The translations under genes were made by a program, and so were the position numbers. Positions 1 through 8,222 of a stretch of DNA of 48,351 nucleotides are shown piece by piece (position 1 is the stretch's first letter; every line of letters starts with the position of its first letter). Below the pieces are notes generated by a model. It was given only the letters and a program-made list of their open reading frames with translations. It searched no databases and was not told where the DNA came from. The DNA is from Pseudomonadaceae bacterium (lineage in GTDB: Bacteria > Pseudomonadota > Gammaproteobacteria > Pseudomonadales > Pseudomonadaceae): contig JAIETJ010000044.1 of assembly GCA_019745275.1 (NCBI GenBank), positions 1 to 48,351 on the forward strand. The letters run 5' to 3'.

Positions 1-1106
1 ATGCCGCGATGACGTTGTTTCGTGGACTGGCCGACGACATGCCACTGATGCATTGGCTCGAGCAACATATTTGGCCGGCCGAGGCGCGCTGGGTCGATGA
101 GGCCTTCGTACGCGACGGCACCGAGCTAGCCATCGCCGAGCAACTGAAGGGCGGCATCACCTGCTTCTCGGACATGTATTTCTTTCCTGAAGTGGCCAGT
201 GAGGTGATTCACACCAGCGGCATGCGCGCCCAGCTCACTATCCCGATTCTGGATTTTCCGATTCCCGGCGCCCGTGACAGCGCAGAGTCTCTGCACAAAG
301 GCCTCGCCCTATTCGGCGACCTCAAGCAGCATCCACGAATAAAAGTCGCCTTTGGCCCCCACGCGCCCTACACGGTCAGCAACGACAAGCTGGAAACCAT
401 CCGCATGCTCAGCGAGGAACTGGACGCCGGCATTCATATGCACGTCCACGAAAGCGCTTTTGAGGTACAGCAAAGCCTTGAGCAATACGGCGAACGCCCG
501 CTGACGCGCCTGGCCCGCCTCGGCCTGCTCGGCCCACGCTTTCAAGCCGTGCACATGACCCAAATCAGTGACGACGACATCGCGCTACTGGTAGAAAGCA
601 ACAGCCATGTCATCCATTGCCCGCACTCCAATTTGAAACTCGCCAGCGGCCTGTGCCCAGTCGAGCAACTCTGGCAAGCCGGGGTAAACGTGGCCATCGG
701 CACCGACGGCGCAGCGAGCAACAACAGCTTGGATTTACTCGGCGAAACCCGTACCGCAGCGCTGCTGGCTAAAGCCGTGGCTAACTCGGCCACCGCTCTG
801 GATGCCCACCGTGCACTGCGCATGGCCACTTTAAATGGCGCACGGGCACTGGGCATCGAGCAGGAAACCGGCTCACTGGAAATCGGCAAAGCTGCCGACC
901 TACTGGCCTTTGACCTCAGCGACTTGGCTCAACAACCGGTTTATGATCCAGTCTCACAACTGATTTACGCAGGCTCGCGTCAGGCGGTAAAACATGTCTG
1001 GGTCGGAGGCAAACAGCTGCTCAACGACCAGCAATTGACCCGCATCAACGAGCCACGCTTACTGGCTAGCGTGCGCAACTGGGGCGCACGGATTGCGGCC
1101 CGTTAA
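1..1106 (+). CDS. TRZ/ATZ-family amidohydrolase, MtaD-like (5'-truncated by window edge)
   Basis: Amidohydrolase-superfamily deaminase of the kind annotated as 5-methylthioadenosine/S-adenosylhomocysteine deaminase in Pseudomonas, a purine/methylthioadenosine salvage enzyme of the cytoplasm. The reading frame is open to base 1. The ATG at 9 lies inside the conserved segment that normally reads [10 protein letters not shown], and bases 1-2 fit the end of the His codon, so the N-terminus and first metal-binding HxH lie upstream of the window. Visible signatures are [18 protein letters not shown] and GTDGAASNN, which carry metal- and substrate-binding His and Asp residues. The C-terminal [11 protein letters not shown] segment is the composite beta-domain typical of this family. 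ubiG follows after 34 bp, as in other Pseudomonas. The family is clear; the exact substrate is inferred. Confidence 0.9.
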   Translation, partial: AAMTLFRGLADDMPLMHWLEQHIWPAEARWVDEAFVRDGTELAIAEQLKGGITCFSDMYFFPEVASEVIHTSGMRAQLTIPILDFPIPGARDSAESLHKGLALFGDLKQHPRIKVAFGPHAPYTVSNDKLETIRMLSEELDAGIHMHVHESAFEVQQSLEQYGERPLTRLARLGLLGPRFQAVHMTQISDDDIALLVESNSHVIHCPHSNLKLASGLCPVEQLWQAGVNVAIGTDGAASNNSLDLLGETRTAALLAKAVANSATALDAHRALRMATLNGARALGIEQETGSLEIGKAADLLAFDLSDLAQQPVYDPVSQLIYAGSRQAVKHVWVGGKQLLNDQQLTRINEPRLLASVRNWGARIAAR

Positions 1107-1140
1107 CTAATTTTCCATTTACTGACCCACAGGTTCCTCT

Positions 1141-1839
1141 ATGAGCAACGTCGACCGCGCCGAAATCGCTAAATTTGAAGCTCTGGCACACCGCTGGTGG
1201 GATCGCGAAAGCGAGTTCAAGCCACTGCACGACATCAATCCATTACGGGTTAACTGGATCGATGAGCGGGTCAAACTGGCCGGCAAGACCGTGCTCGACA
1301 TTGGCTGCGGCGGCGGCATCTTGAGCGAAGCCATGGCTCTGCGCGGCGCTACCGTGACCGCCATCGACATGGGCGAGGCACCGCTGGCCGTGGCGCGCTT
1401 GCATCAACTAGAGTCCGGGGTTTCGGTCGACTACCGGCAGATCACTGCCGAAGACCTCGCCCAACAGATGCCAGAGCAGTTTGACGTAGTCACCTGCCTG
1501 GAGATGCTCGAGCATGTACCCGACCCAGCCTCGGTGATTCGCGCCTGCTACGCACTGGTTAAGCCCGGCGGCCAAGTATATTTCTCGACCATTAACCGCA
1601 ATCCAAAGGCCTACCTATTTGCGATTATTGGCGCCGAATACTTGATGCGCATGCTGCCACGCGGCACCCATGATTTTAAGAAATTCATCCGCCCTTCCGA
1701 GCTCGGCGCTTGGAGCCGCGCGGCTGGGCTGCAAATTAAAGACATCATCGGCCTGACTTACAACCCACTGCTCAAGCACTACAAACTGAGCAACGACGTC
1801 GACGTTAATTACATGCTGCAGACCTTAAAGGAAGCCTAA
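1141..1839 (+). CDS. ubiG: Ubiquinone biosynthesis O-methyltransferase UbiG
   Basis: SAM-dependent methyltransferase that performs both O-methylation steps of ubiquinone synthesis. The 232 residues match the family's usual length. SAM motif I is [15 protein letters not shown] at about residues 51-65, the acidic motif II VTAIDMG follows, and the [11 protein letters not shown] segment is characteristic of UbiG. The N-terminal AHRWWD motif is also typical. The ATG at 1141 follows a gtTCCTCT stretch without a strong ribosome site, so translation may partly depend on the upstream gene. The stop codon overlaps the mupP start (TAATG), which indicates translational coupling. Confidence 0.97.
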   Translation: MSNVDRAEIAKFEALAHRWWDRESEFKPLHDINPLRVNWIDERVKLAGKTVLDIGCGGGILSEAMALRGATVTAIDMGEAPLAVARLHQLESGVSVDYRQITAEDLAQQMPEQFDVVTCLEMLEHVPDPASVIRACYALVKPGGQVYFSTINRNPKAYLFAIIGAEYLMRMLPRGTHDFKKFIRPSELGAWSRAAGLQIKDIIGLTYNPLLKHYKLSNDVDVNYMLQTLKEA

Positions 1840-2510
1840 TGCGCCTGCGTGCCGTGCTGTTTGACATGGATGGAACCCTACTCGACAGCGCCCCGGACTT
1901 TATCGCCGTGGCTCAGGCCATGCGCGCCGCCCGCGATCTGCCGCCAATCGCCGAACAGCTGATTCGCGAGCAGATTTCCGGCGGCGCCCGCGCCATGGTC
2001 GCCAGCGCTTTTGCCATAAGCCCCGAGGCCGTTGAGTTCGAGGCGCTACGTCAAGAGTTTCTCGATCGTTATCAAGAGCACTGCGCAGTCTTCACCCGCC
2101 CATTTGATGGCATCGAACAACTGCTGGCCGACATTGAACAGGCCAAGCTGATCTGGGGCGTGGTGACCAATAAGCCGCTGCGCTACGCCGAGCCCATCAT
2201 GCAGCAACTGGGCCTGGCCGAGCGTTCGGCGATTCTGATTTGCCCGGAGCACGTCACCCATACCAAACCGGATCCCGAGCCGATGCTACTGGCCTGCGCG
2301 CGCCTAGGACTTGAGCCTGCCAGCGTGTTATTTGTCGGCGACGACCTGCGCGACATTGAGTCTGGCCGAGCCGCTGGCACTCGCACCGCGGCGGTTCGCT
2401 ACGGCTATATCCATCGTGACGACAACCCCAACCACTGGGGCGCAGACGCGGTGGTCGATCACCCAGCCGAACTGCGTGCGCTGCTTGATCGAGCGCTGTG
2501 CTCCTGCTGA
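1839..2510 (+). CDS. mupP: N-acetylmuramic acid 6-phosphate phosphatase MupP (HAD family, Gph-like)
   Basis: HAD-superfamily phosphatase of 223 residues. HAD motif I is DMDGTLLD at about residues 9-16, motif II is VVTNKP near 108, and motif IV is [16 protein letters not shown] near 166-181. Such proteins were long annotated as phosphoglycolate phosphatase. In Pseudomonas the gene directly after ubiG encodes MupP, which dephosphorylates MurNAc-6-phosphate in the peptidoglycan recycling route that bypasses de novo UDP-MurNAc synthesis and supports intrinsic fosfomycin resistance. The assignment to MupP rather than Gph rests on this synteny. Its ATG overlaps the ubiG stop by one base. Confidence 0.9.
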   Translation: MRLRAVLFDMDGTLLDSAPDFIAVAQAMRAARDLPPIAEQLIREQISGGARAMVASAFAISPEAVEFEALRQEFLDRYQEHCAVFTRPFDGIEQLLADIEQAKLIWGVVTNKPLRYAEPIMQQLGLAERSAILICPEHVTHTKPDPEPMLLACARLGLEPASVLFVGDDLRDIESGRAAGTRTAAVRYGYIHRDDNPNHWGADAVVDHPAELRALLDRALCSC

Positions 2511-2525
2511 GTCCGTGACAGATGC

Positions 2526-2589
2526 AGGGTGGGTTAGCGCAGCGTAACCCGCCGATGCCATGGCGGGTTACGCTGCGCTAACCCACCCT
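2526..2589. repeat. REP-like long inverted repeat between mupP and yciK
   Basis: Two perfectly complementary 28-nt arms (2526-2553 and 2562-2589) flank the 8-nt loop gatgccat. Each arm is itself nearly palindromic (gggttagcgc/agcgtaaccc). The GGGTTAGCGCAGCGTAACCC core is a motif I associate with dispersed intergenic repeats of Pseudomonas. It lies just after mupP and could act as a terminator or 3'-end mRNA stabiliser, although no T-run follows. Confidence 0.85.
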
Positions 2590-2597
2590 ACGCCCAA

Positions 2598-2618
2598 ACA
2601 CCAGACACCAGACACCAG
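2598..2618. repeat. Three tandem copies of acaccag
   Basis: The heptamer acaccag is repeated exactly three times, immediately after the REP-like palindrome and 12 bp before the yciK start codon. Copy number could alter spacing in the yciK leader. The only ribosome-site-like sequence (agagag) lies between the repeats and the ATG. Confidence 0.8.
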
Positions 2619-2630
2619 AGAGACTTTGCT

Positions 2631-3371
2631 ATGTTTGATTACACCGCCCGCCCCGACCTATTAAAGGGCCGCGTTATTTTAATCACCGGCGCCGGGCGTG
2701 GCATCGGCGCTACCGCCGCAAAAGCCTTTGCCGCACACGGCGCCACGGTATTACTGCTGGGCAAGACTGAAGCCAATTTGAATCAGGTGTATGACGCCAT
2801 AGTCAAGGCCGGCCACCCACAAGCCGCAGTCATTCCGTTCAACTTGGAAACCGCACTAGCCCATCAATATGACGAGCTTGCGGCCATGGTTGAACGCGAA
2901 TTTGGCCATCTCGACGGCATATTGCATAACGCCGCCATCCTCGGCCCGCGCACACCAATTGAGCAGTTGTCCGGCGACAACTTTATGCGCGTCATGCAGG
3001 TCAATGTGAACGCCACCTTTATGCTCACCAGCAGCATGCTGCCCCTACTGAAGCTGTCGCCGGATGCTTCGGTGATCTTCACCTCCAGCAGTGTCGGCCG
3101 CAAAGGTCGCGCGTACTGGGGCGCTTATGCGGTGTCGAAATTCGCTAACGAAGGCCTCATGCAAGTGCTGGCCGATGAAATGGACGGTATCTGCCCAGGC
3201 CGCGCCAACAGCGTGAATCCCGGCGCCACCCGCACCGACATGCGCGCCCAGGCCTACCCTGGGGAAAATCCGGCGCAAAACCCAGAGCCGGCCGCACTGA
3301 TGCCGCTGTATCTATACCTGATGGGCCCGGACAGCATTGGCGTCAACGGCCAGGCTTTCGACGCCCAGTAA
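2631..3371 (+). CDS. yciK: YciK-family short-chain dehydrogenase/reductase
   Basis: Cytoplasmic NAD(P)-dependent oxidoreductase of the classical SDR type, 246 residues. The cofactor motif TGAGRGIG lies at about residues 20-27, the NAG-like LHNAAILGP near 99-107, a catalytic Ser in FTSSSVG near 150, and the YAVSK Tyr/Lys pair near 166-170. YciK homologues follow ubiG-mupP in Pseudomonas; their physiological substrate is not established. The ATG follows an agagag ribosome-site-like stretch. An IR and a short tandem repeat separate the gene from mupP, so it may not be fully cotranscribed with it. Confidence 0.92.
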   Translation: MFDYTARPDLLKGRVILITGAGRGIGATAAKAFAAHGATVLLLGKTEANLNQVYDAIVKAGHPQAAVIPFNLETALAHQYDELAAMVEREFGHLDGILHNAAILGPRTPIEQLSGDNFMRVMQVNVNATFMLTSSMLPLLKLSPDASVIFTSSSVGRKGRAYWGAYAVSKFANEGLMQVLADEMDGICPGRANSVNPGATRTDMRAQAYPGENPAQNPEPAALMPLYLYLMGPDSIGVNGQAFDAQ

Positions 3372-3379
3372 CTCTGTGC

Positions 3380-3399
3380 GCCGCCGGTTTTCCGGCGGC
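3380..3399. terminator. GC-rich hairpin after yciK
   Basis: Arms gccgccgg (3380-3387) and ccggcggc (3392-3399) pair perfectly around a tttt loop, 8 bases after the yciK stop codon. There is no downstream T-run, so it is either a weak terminator or an RNA-stabilising structure. Confidence 0.55.
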
Positions 3400-3525
3400 A
3401 CGCTTTGTGAACGGCAGCACATTGCCGGAACAACCGCCAAAGCACCGGCAAGCCTTCGCCACAAGCCGCTCCAACAAAGATACAAACCACTGAAATATAA
3501 CGACTTTTCGTACAATTTCAGCAAA

Positions 3526-3541
3526 TGGCACGGAAATCGCT
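3526..3541 (+). promoter_or_regulatory. Candidate sigma-54 (-24/-12) promoter upstream of GGDEF gene
   Basis: TGGCACG-GAAA-TCGCT matches the RpoN consensus TGGCACG-N4-TTGCW except for one base in the -12 element, and keeps the essential GG-N10-GC spacing. It ends 40 bp before the ATG of the diguanylate cyclase gene, a sensible distance. No enhancer-binding site was identified. Confidence 0.5.
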
Positions 3542-3581
3542 TTAGGCCTAGTGTCGCCGCACTTAGCGCCTGAGGTTCACC

Positions 3582-4508
3582 ATGATTTCTCACAGCCATA
3601 CCAACACCATCGACTTCGACGCCGCCAAGCTGCAGCGTTTGGGCTTCTCGGGCAACCGTACCCATTCACTGCGCCCGGTCAGCTTGGCGCAACTGCGCCA
3701 ACAGCTTACGCTGCAACTGCAGACCAGCCTCGAAGCCGATCGCATCCTTAGCCTGTTCTTCCGCGAAGTGCAGCGCTTGGTGCCACTGGGTGCGCTGAGT
3801 TATCAATTGGCCTCAAGCGATTTGCGCCTGGAAATGGGTGAGCGCGCCAGTCACTCGGCCTGCTACCGCCTAAGCCACGAAGGCGAATACCTTGGCGAGC
3901 TGACCTTCCGGCGCAGCGTGCGTTTCGCCGAAGAAGAACTTGGCCAACTCGAATCTTTGCTGGCCAGCTTGCTGTTCCCCCTGCGTAACGCCCTGCTGTA
4001 TCGCAACGCGATGCGCAGCGCGCTGCGCGACCCACTGACCGACACTGGCAACCGTTTGGCCATGGATCAAGTACTGCAACGCGAAGTGGATGTCGCCGAG
4101 CGCAGTCAACAGCCGTTATCGCTGCTGATGCTCGACCTCGACCACTTCAAACGCATCAACGACAACTTCGGCCACAGCACCGGCGACGAAGTGCTCAAGG
4201 CCCTGGCTGCGACCCTAAAAGCGCAACTGCGTAACATCGACATGGTGTTTCGCTTTGGCGGCGAAGAGTTCTTGGTAGTGATGTCCAACACCAGCAGCGA
4301 AGCCGCGGCCATGATCGGTGAGCGTCTGCGCCGTGCGGTTATGGAGTTGCAGTGCCTGGCTCAAGGTCGCGCCATAGAGCTGTCGGTCAGCCTCGGCTGC
4401 GCCACCCTCCAGGCCGGCGAGAGCATAGACAGCATCATGAAGCGTGCCGATAACGCCATGTACGCAGCCAAACACGATGGCCGCAACCGCTTGGTAGTGG
4501 CCGCCTAA
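3582..4508 (+). CDS. Diguanylate cyclase with N-terminal GAF-like region (GGDEF)
   Basis: Soluble 308-residue protein predicted to make c-di-GMP from two GTP. Residues about 40-140 resemble a GAF-type sensor region. The GGDEF domain occupies about 145-305, with signature GGEEF at 226-230 and the allosteric inhibitory RxxD site (RNID, 217-220) exactly five residues earlier, so the enzyme looks active and feedback-inhibited. There is no membrane segment or signal peptide. It corresponds in position to the GGDEF gene found between yciK and rluB in P. aeruginosa. The ribosome site gagg precedes the ATG by 7 bases. A shared terminator separates it from convergent rluB. Confidence 0.93.
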   Translation: MISHSHTNTIDFDAAKLQRLGFSGNRTHSLRPVSLAQLRQQLTLQLQTSLEADRILSLFFREVQRLVPLGALSYQLASSDLRLEMGERASHSACYRLSHEGEYLGELTFRRSVRFAEEELGQLESLLASLLFPLRNALLYRNAMRSALRDPLTDTGNRLAMDQVLQREVDVAERSQQPLSLLMLDLDHFKRINDNFGHSTGDEVLKALAATLKAQLRNIDMVFRFGGEEFLVVMSNTSSEAAAMIGERLRRAVMELQCLAQGRAIELSVSLGCATLQAGESIDSIMKRADNAMYAAKHDGRNRLVVAA

Positions 4509-4545
4509 GGCAAGCGTCAGAAAACCGCCAGCACAACTGCAGACA

Positions 4546-4579
4546 AAAAAAAGGGGCTCCAATTGGAGCCCCTTTTTTT
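4546..4579. terminator. Bidirectional rho-independent terminator
   Basis: Perfect stem: A7-ggggctcc (4546-4560) and ggagcccc-T7 (4565-4579), loop aatt. It lies between the convergent GGDEF gene and rluB and has A/T tracts on both sides, so it can terminate both. Confidence 0.95.
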
Positions 4580-4595
4580 GCTTTACGCCTAAGCC

Positions 4596-5708
4596 TTACT
4601 GCGGCTTACGCGGGCCGCGACCAAAGCCTGGACGCTGACCTTCACCGGCGGCTGGGCCACGGCGTTTATCCGGCGCAGCGCCAGGTTTACGCGTTGCGCG
4701 CTCGCCCGCATCGTGCGACGAGCGACCCGCTGGTTTGGCTGGACGCTTAGCGCTATCGCCTGGACGCTCAGCCACCTGCGAGCCACGATTGGAGTCGCCA
4801 CTGGCAGCGCGCTCCGCACGACCGCCACTGGCTGGGCGCAGAGTCCGCTCTTGACGACCAGCACGACCCACCGGCTTAGCCGATTTACGTTGCTGACGGA
4901 CCAGCTTATCGCGGGCCTTATCGGTCATGGCCGGCAGAGCTACCGGGGTCAAACCGACCTCCTCACTGAGGATGTCGATTTCGCGCTGACCCATTTCGCG
5001 CCAGCGTCCCATGGTCAACTCAGAGGTCATAAACACCGGGCCAAAGCGCACGCGCTTCAAGCGGCTGACCACCACGCCTTGGGATTCCCACAAGCGACGC
5101 ACTTCGCGGTTACGACCTTCCATCACCACGCAGTGATACCAGTGGTTAAAACCGGTACCACCGGGAGCTTCTTTAATGTCAGTGAAGCGCGCCGGGCCGT
5201 CTTCCAGAACCACGCCAGCTTTCAAGCGCTCGAGCATCTCTTCGTCGACTTCGCCACGCACGCGCACGGCGTACTCACGGTCCATCTGATAGGAAGGGTG
5301 CATCAAGCGGTTGGCCAACTCACCGTCGGTGGTGAACATCAACAAGCCAGTGGTGTTGATGTCCAGACGACCAATATTGATCCAGCGGCCTTCACGCGGC
5401 TTAGGCAAGCGATCGAATACGGTAGGACGACCTTCTGGGTCGTCACGGGTGCAGATCTCGCCATCGGGTTTGTTGTAGATCAGCACGCGGCGCACGGACT
5501 CAGCGCCTTCTTCGCGCTTAAGCAAACGGCCATCAAGGCTGATCGCATCTAGCGAATCGACCCGGTGACCAAGGGTCGCAACCACGCCATTAACCTTAAC
5601 TCGGCCAAGGCCAATCCAGGTTTCGACATCGCGACGCGAGCCAAGACCCATGCGCGCCAAAACCTTCTGTAATTTCTCGCCAGCTGGACCTAATTCTGTA
5701 TCACTCAT
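4596..5708 (-). CDS. rluB: 23S rRNA pseudouridine(2605) synthase RluB
   Basis: 370-residue rRNA modification enzyme of the RsuA/RluB family. An S4 RNA-binding domain lies at about residues 10-55 (KVLARMGLGSRRDVETWI). The catalytic core contains GRLDINTTGLLMFTTDGEL near 117-135, with the nucleophilic Asp. MEGRNREVRRLWE is the conserved C-terminal family block. After about residue 265 comes a long basic low-complexity tail rich in Arg, Gly, Lys, Pro and Ala, common in Pseudomonas RluB and probably adding nonspecific RNA affinity. A strong gggaggt ribosome site precedes the ATG. It follows scpB by 175 bp on the same strand. Confidence 0.95.
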   Translation of the reverse strand: MSDTELGPAGEKLQKVLARMGLGSRRDVETWIGLGRVKVNGVVATLGHRVDSLDAISLDGRLLKREEGAESVRRVLIYNKPDGEICTRDDPEGRPTVFDRLPKPREGRWINIGRLDINTTGLLMFTTDGELANRLMHPSYQMDREYAVRVRGEVDEEMLERLKAGVVLEDGPARFTDIKEAPGGTGFNHWYHCVVMEGRNREVRRLWESQGVVVSRLKRVRFGPVFMTSELTMGRWREMGQREIDILSEEVGLTPVALPAMTDKARDKLVRQQRKSAKPVGRAGRQERTLRPASGGRAERAASGDSNRGSQVAERPGDSAKRPAKPAGRSSHDAGERATRKPGAAPDKRRGPAAGEGQRPGFGRGPRKPQ

Positions 5709-5883
5709 CTTGGCACCTCCCGGTGTAGCAGTAGATGAAACGCACTATTTGCCGAACGGCTAATGCGTAAAAATGGCGAACAATCGCCAAAAAGGGCGCG
5801 AAGCATACGCTGATTAGCGGCTAGACGCACGACTAAGCGTTAACGCGCCGCGGCCGACTGTCTGTTTTTTGTACAGCCAATAA

Positions 5884-6696
5884 CTAAGGCGCATTAACCT
5901 CGCTCGTCTGCGCCGGCTCTGCTGCGTCAACCGCTGCAGTACTGACCGCCTCGCTGCCGGGCTCAGCTAAGGCATCGAGCAGATCATCGAAATCGCTTTT
6001 CAAGCCCAGTTCCATATCGTCCAACTCCACCAACAGGCTGCGAAAACTAGTTTCGTCGCGCAACTGGCCGGCTGTCTCCTGCTCATCCTCGGCATCCACC
6101 CGAGCCTGCAAACCGGCTGGCGCGGGCAGATCATCGTCAGGGCTAAACAACGGCTCGGGCTCTAACTCGCGCAAGGCCGCCATGGTCGGTAACTCATCCA
6201 AGCCTTTAAGGTTGAAGTGATCGAGAAACAGTTTGGTGGTGGCCAGCATGGCCGGCTTACCCGGCACATCGCGATAACCGACCACGCGAATCCACTCGCG
6301 TTCGAGCAGGGTTTTAACGATATGACTGTTAACCGCCACGCCGCGCACGTCTTCAATTTCGCCACGGGTAATCGGCTGGCGATAGGCAATCAGCGCCAAG
6401 GTTTCTAGCATGGCGCGCGAATAGCGTTGCGGACGTTCCTCCCACAAACGCCCAACCCAAGGGGCAAAACGCTCACGCACTTGCAGGCGGTAGCCGGTGG
6501 CCACTTCTTTTAATTCAAAGGCCCGGCCTTCGCAGGACTTCGCCAGCAACGCTAACGCCTTCTTAAATACCGGCGGCTCAGGCCGCTCAGCCTCCTCGAA
6601 CAATTCATAAAAACGCTCCAGTGACTGCGGCTTACCGCTGGCCAGTAAAAACGCTTCCAGCAGCGAGGCCAGCTCGCGGGGTTCATTCAGGTTCAT
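5884..6696 (-). CDS. scpB: Segregation and condensation protein ScpB
   Basis: Winged-helix accessory subunit of the SMC-ScpAB (condensin-like) complex in chromosome compaction. The 270-residue protein has the ScpB signature blocks RYSRAMLETLALIAYRQPIT and TLLEREWIRVVGYRDVPGKP at about residues 90-150. The tail after about residue 185 is acidic (runs of Glu and Asp) and less conserved. The start is 56 bp after scpA on the same strand, consistent with an scpA-scpB operon. The ribosome site before the ATG (gggaaag) is modest. Confidence 0.95.
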   Translation of the reverse strand: MNLNEPRELASLLEAFLLASGKPQSLERFYELFEEAERPEPPVFKKALALLAKSCEGRAFELKEVATGYRLQVRERFAPWVGRLWEERPQRYSRAMLETLALIAYRQPITRGEIEDVRGVAVNSHIVKTLLEREWIRVVGYRDVPGKPAMLATTKLFLDHFNLKGLDELPTMAALRELEPEPLFSPDDDLPAPAGLQARVDAEDEQETAGQLRDETSFRSLLVELDDMELGLKSDFDDLLDALAEPGSEAVSTAAVDAAEPAQTSEVNAP

Positions 6697-6752
6697 GCTT
6701 GAGTTCTTTCCCCGCGTTGCAGAGCGGCATTATTGAGGGTAATAAGCAGCGA

Positions 6753-7589
6753 TTATTCGGCCCGTGCCCGAACATGGATAGGCCCGTAAGCTTCATTTTG
6801 CACCAACTCGACCAGCGACTCCTTGATCAACTCGAGTATCGCCATAAAGGTCACCACCACGCCCAAGCGCCCTTCTTCGGCCAAAAACAAGGCGGCAAAG
6901 GGCACAAAGGCGCCGCCCTTTAAGGCCTCAAGCACGGCGCTCATGCGCTCACGGGTAGACAGGGTTTCACGGCTGATTTGATGACTTTCAAACATGTCGG
7001 CGCGGCGCAGCACCTCGGCCATCGAGAGCAGTAACTCTTCCAAGCTGACATCCGGCAATAACTTGCGCGCCCGCGCTTGCGGCGCATCAAGGGCCGGCAC
7101 GGTAATATCGCGACCGACTCGCGGGATCTGGTCCAAACCCTCGGCGGCAGACTTATAGCGTTCGTACTCTTGCAGACGACGAATCAGCTCGGCGCGCGGA
7201 TCGTCCTCTTCCTCCTCCAAAACCGATGAGCGCGGCAGCAGCATGCGCGACTTGATCTCGGCAAGCATTGCCGCCATCAGCAAATACTCAGCCGCCAGCT
7301 CTAGGCGCACCGACTGCATCAACTCGACGTAGCCCATGTATTGGCGAGTAATTTCCGCCACCGGAATATCCAGCACATCGATGTTTTGCTTGCGAATCAG
7401 ATACAGCAGCAAATCCAGCGGGCCTTCGAAGGCTTCGAGAAACACCTCCAAGGCATCTGGCGGAATGTACAGATCAATCGGCAGTTCGGTCAGCGCCTGG
7501 CCGTAGACCATGGCAAATTGCAGCTCTTGCTGCTGGGGAACCGGTGCGACGGCGGGCTGTAATTGTGCGTCTGTCGAGGCTGCGCTCAC
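6753..7589 (-). CDS. scpA: Segregation and condensation protein ScpA (kleisin)
   Basis: Kleisin subunit that bridges SMC heads in the bacterial condensin. Up to 278 residues; the conserved core begins with VFLEAFEGPLDLLLYLIRKQ (about residues 48-67). The chosen GTG start overlaps the yciO stop as GTGA, indicating translational coupling. An internal ATG at the MVYGQ segment is an alternative start, because the first 27 residues are Gln/Ala/Pro-rich and poorly conserved. Helical segment MAAMLAEIKSRMLLPR is typical of ScpA. Confidence 0.93.
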   Translation of the reverse strand: MSAASTDAQLQPAVAPVPQQQELQFAMVYGQALTELPIDLYIPPDALEVFLEAFEGPLDLLLYLIRKQNIDVLDIPVAEITRQYMGYVELMQSVRLELAAEYLLMAAMLAEIKSRMLLPRSSVLEEEEDDPRAELIRRLQEYERYKSAAEGLDQIPRVGRDITVPALDAPQARARKLLPDVSLEELLLSMAEVLRRADMFESHQISRETLSTRERMSAVLEALKGGAFVPFAALFLAEEGRLGVVVTFMAILELIKESLVELVQNEAYGPIHVRARAE

Positions 7590-8209
7590 GAGACAAAGGC
7601 CGATGGATCGCCACAGCCGACCCGCAGCACTTCGGGCTCTGAATTGACCAGGCTAATCACTGTGGAAACAGCGGCACCACACAGACCGCCATCGATGATC
7701 AGGTCGACATGGTGTTCAAGCAGTTGACGCATTTCATAAGGGTCGCCCAGCGGCTCGCTGTCACCGGGCATAATCAGGCTCACGCTCATCAGCGGCTCGC
7801 CCAACTCGGCCAACAACGCCAGCGCTATCGGATGCTCAGGCACGCGCAGGCCGATGGTCCGCCGTTTGGGGTGCAGCAACATGCGCGGCACTTCCCGGGT
7901 GGCATCTAAAATAAAGGTGTAAGGCCCCGGCGTATGCGCTTTGAGCAGGCGAAATGCGCCGGTATCGACCTTGGCAAACAGGCCTAATTGGGAGAGATCG
8001 GCGCACAGCAAGGTGAAGTTGTGCTTGTCATCCAACTGGCGCAAGCGGCGAATCCGCTCGACCGCGGCCTTGTCGCCGATATGACAACCAATGGCGTAGG
8101 ACGAATCGGTCGGGTAGACGATCACGCCACCAGCTTTGATGATCTCCACCGCTTGCTTAATTAAACGCGGCTGCGGATTTTGCGGGTGAATCTGAAAAAA
8201 CTGACTCAC
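7586..8209 (-). CDS. YciO-type threonylcarbamoyl-AMP synthase-like protein (Sua5/YrdC/YciO family)
   Basis: 207-residue YrdC-fold protein. Motifs include GGVIVYPTDSSYAIGCHIG near the N-terminus and KRRTIGLRVPEHPIAL in the middle. The YciO subgroup resembles the TsaC enzyme of tRNA t6A synthesis, but its own role is less settled. I chose the GTG at 8209 (protein begins VSQFFQIHPQNPQPRL) because it matches the family N-terminus and is preceded by agaggga. The longer frame starting at 8344 would run into the upstream nuclease gene. It overlaps scpA by 4 bp. Confidence 0.9.
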   Translation of the reverse strand: MSQFFQIHPQNPQPRLIKQAVEIIKAGGVIVYPTDSSYAIGCHIGDKAAVERIRRLRQLDDKHNFTLLCADLSQLGLFAKVDTGAFRLLKAHTPGPYTFILDATREVPRMLLHPKRRTIGLRVPEHPIALALLAELGEPLMSVSLIMPGDSEPLGDPYEMRQLLEHHVDLIIDGGLCGAAVSTVISLVNSEPEVLRVGCGDPSAFVS

Positions 8210-8222
8210 GACAGGTCCCTCT

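Noticed and set aside
2526..2618. CRISPR-like array
   Set aside because: The repeats are a single palindrome and three directly adjacent 7-mers without spacers; no cas genes are present.
4713..5552. 279-codon open frame on the + strand opposite rluB
   Set aside because: It lies wholly antisense to the well-supported rluB gene, has no family features and reads as composition-driven His/Thr/Gln-rich sequence.
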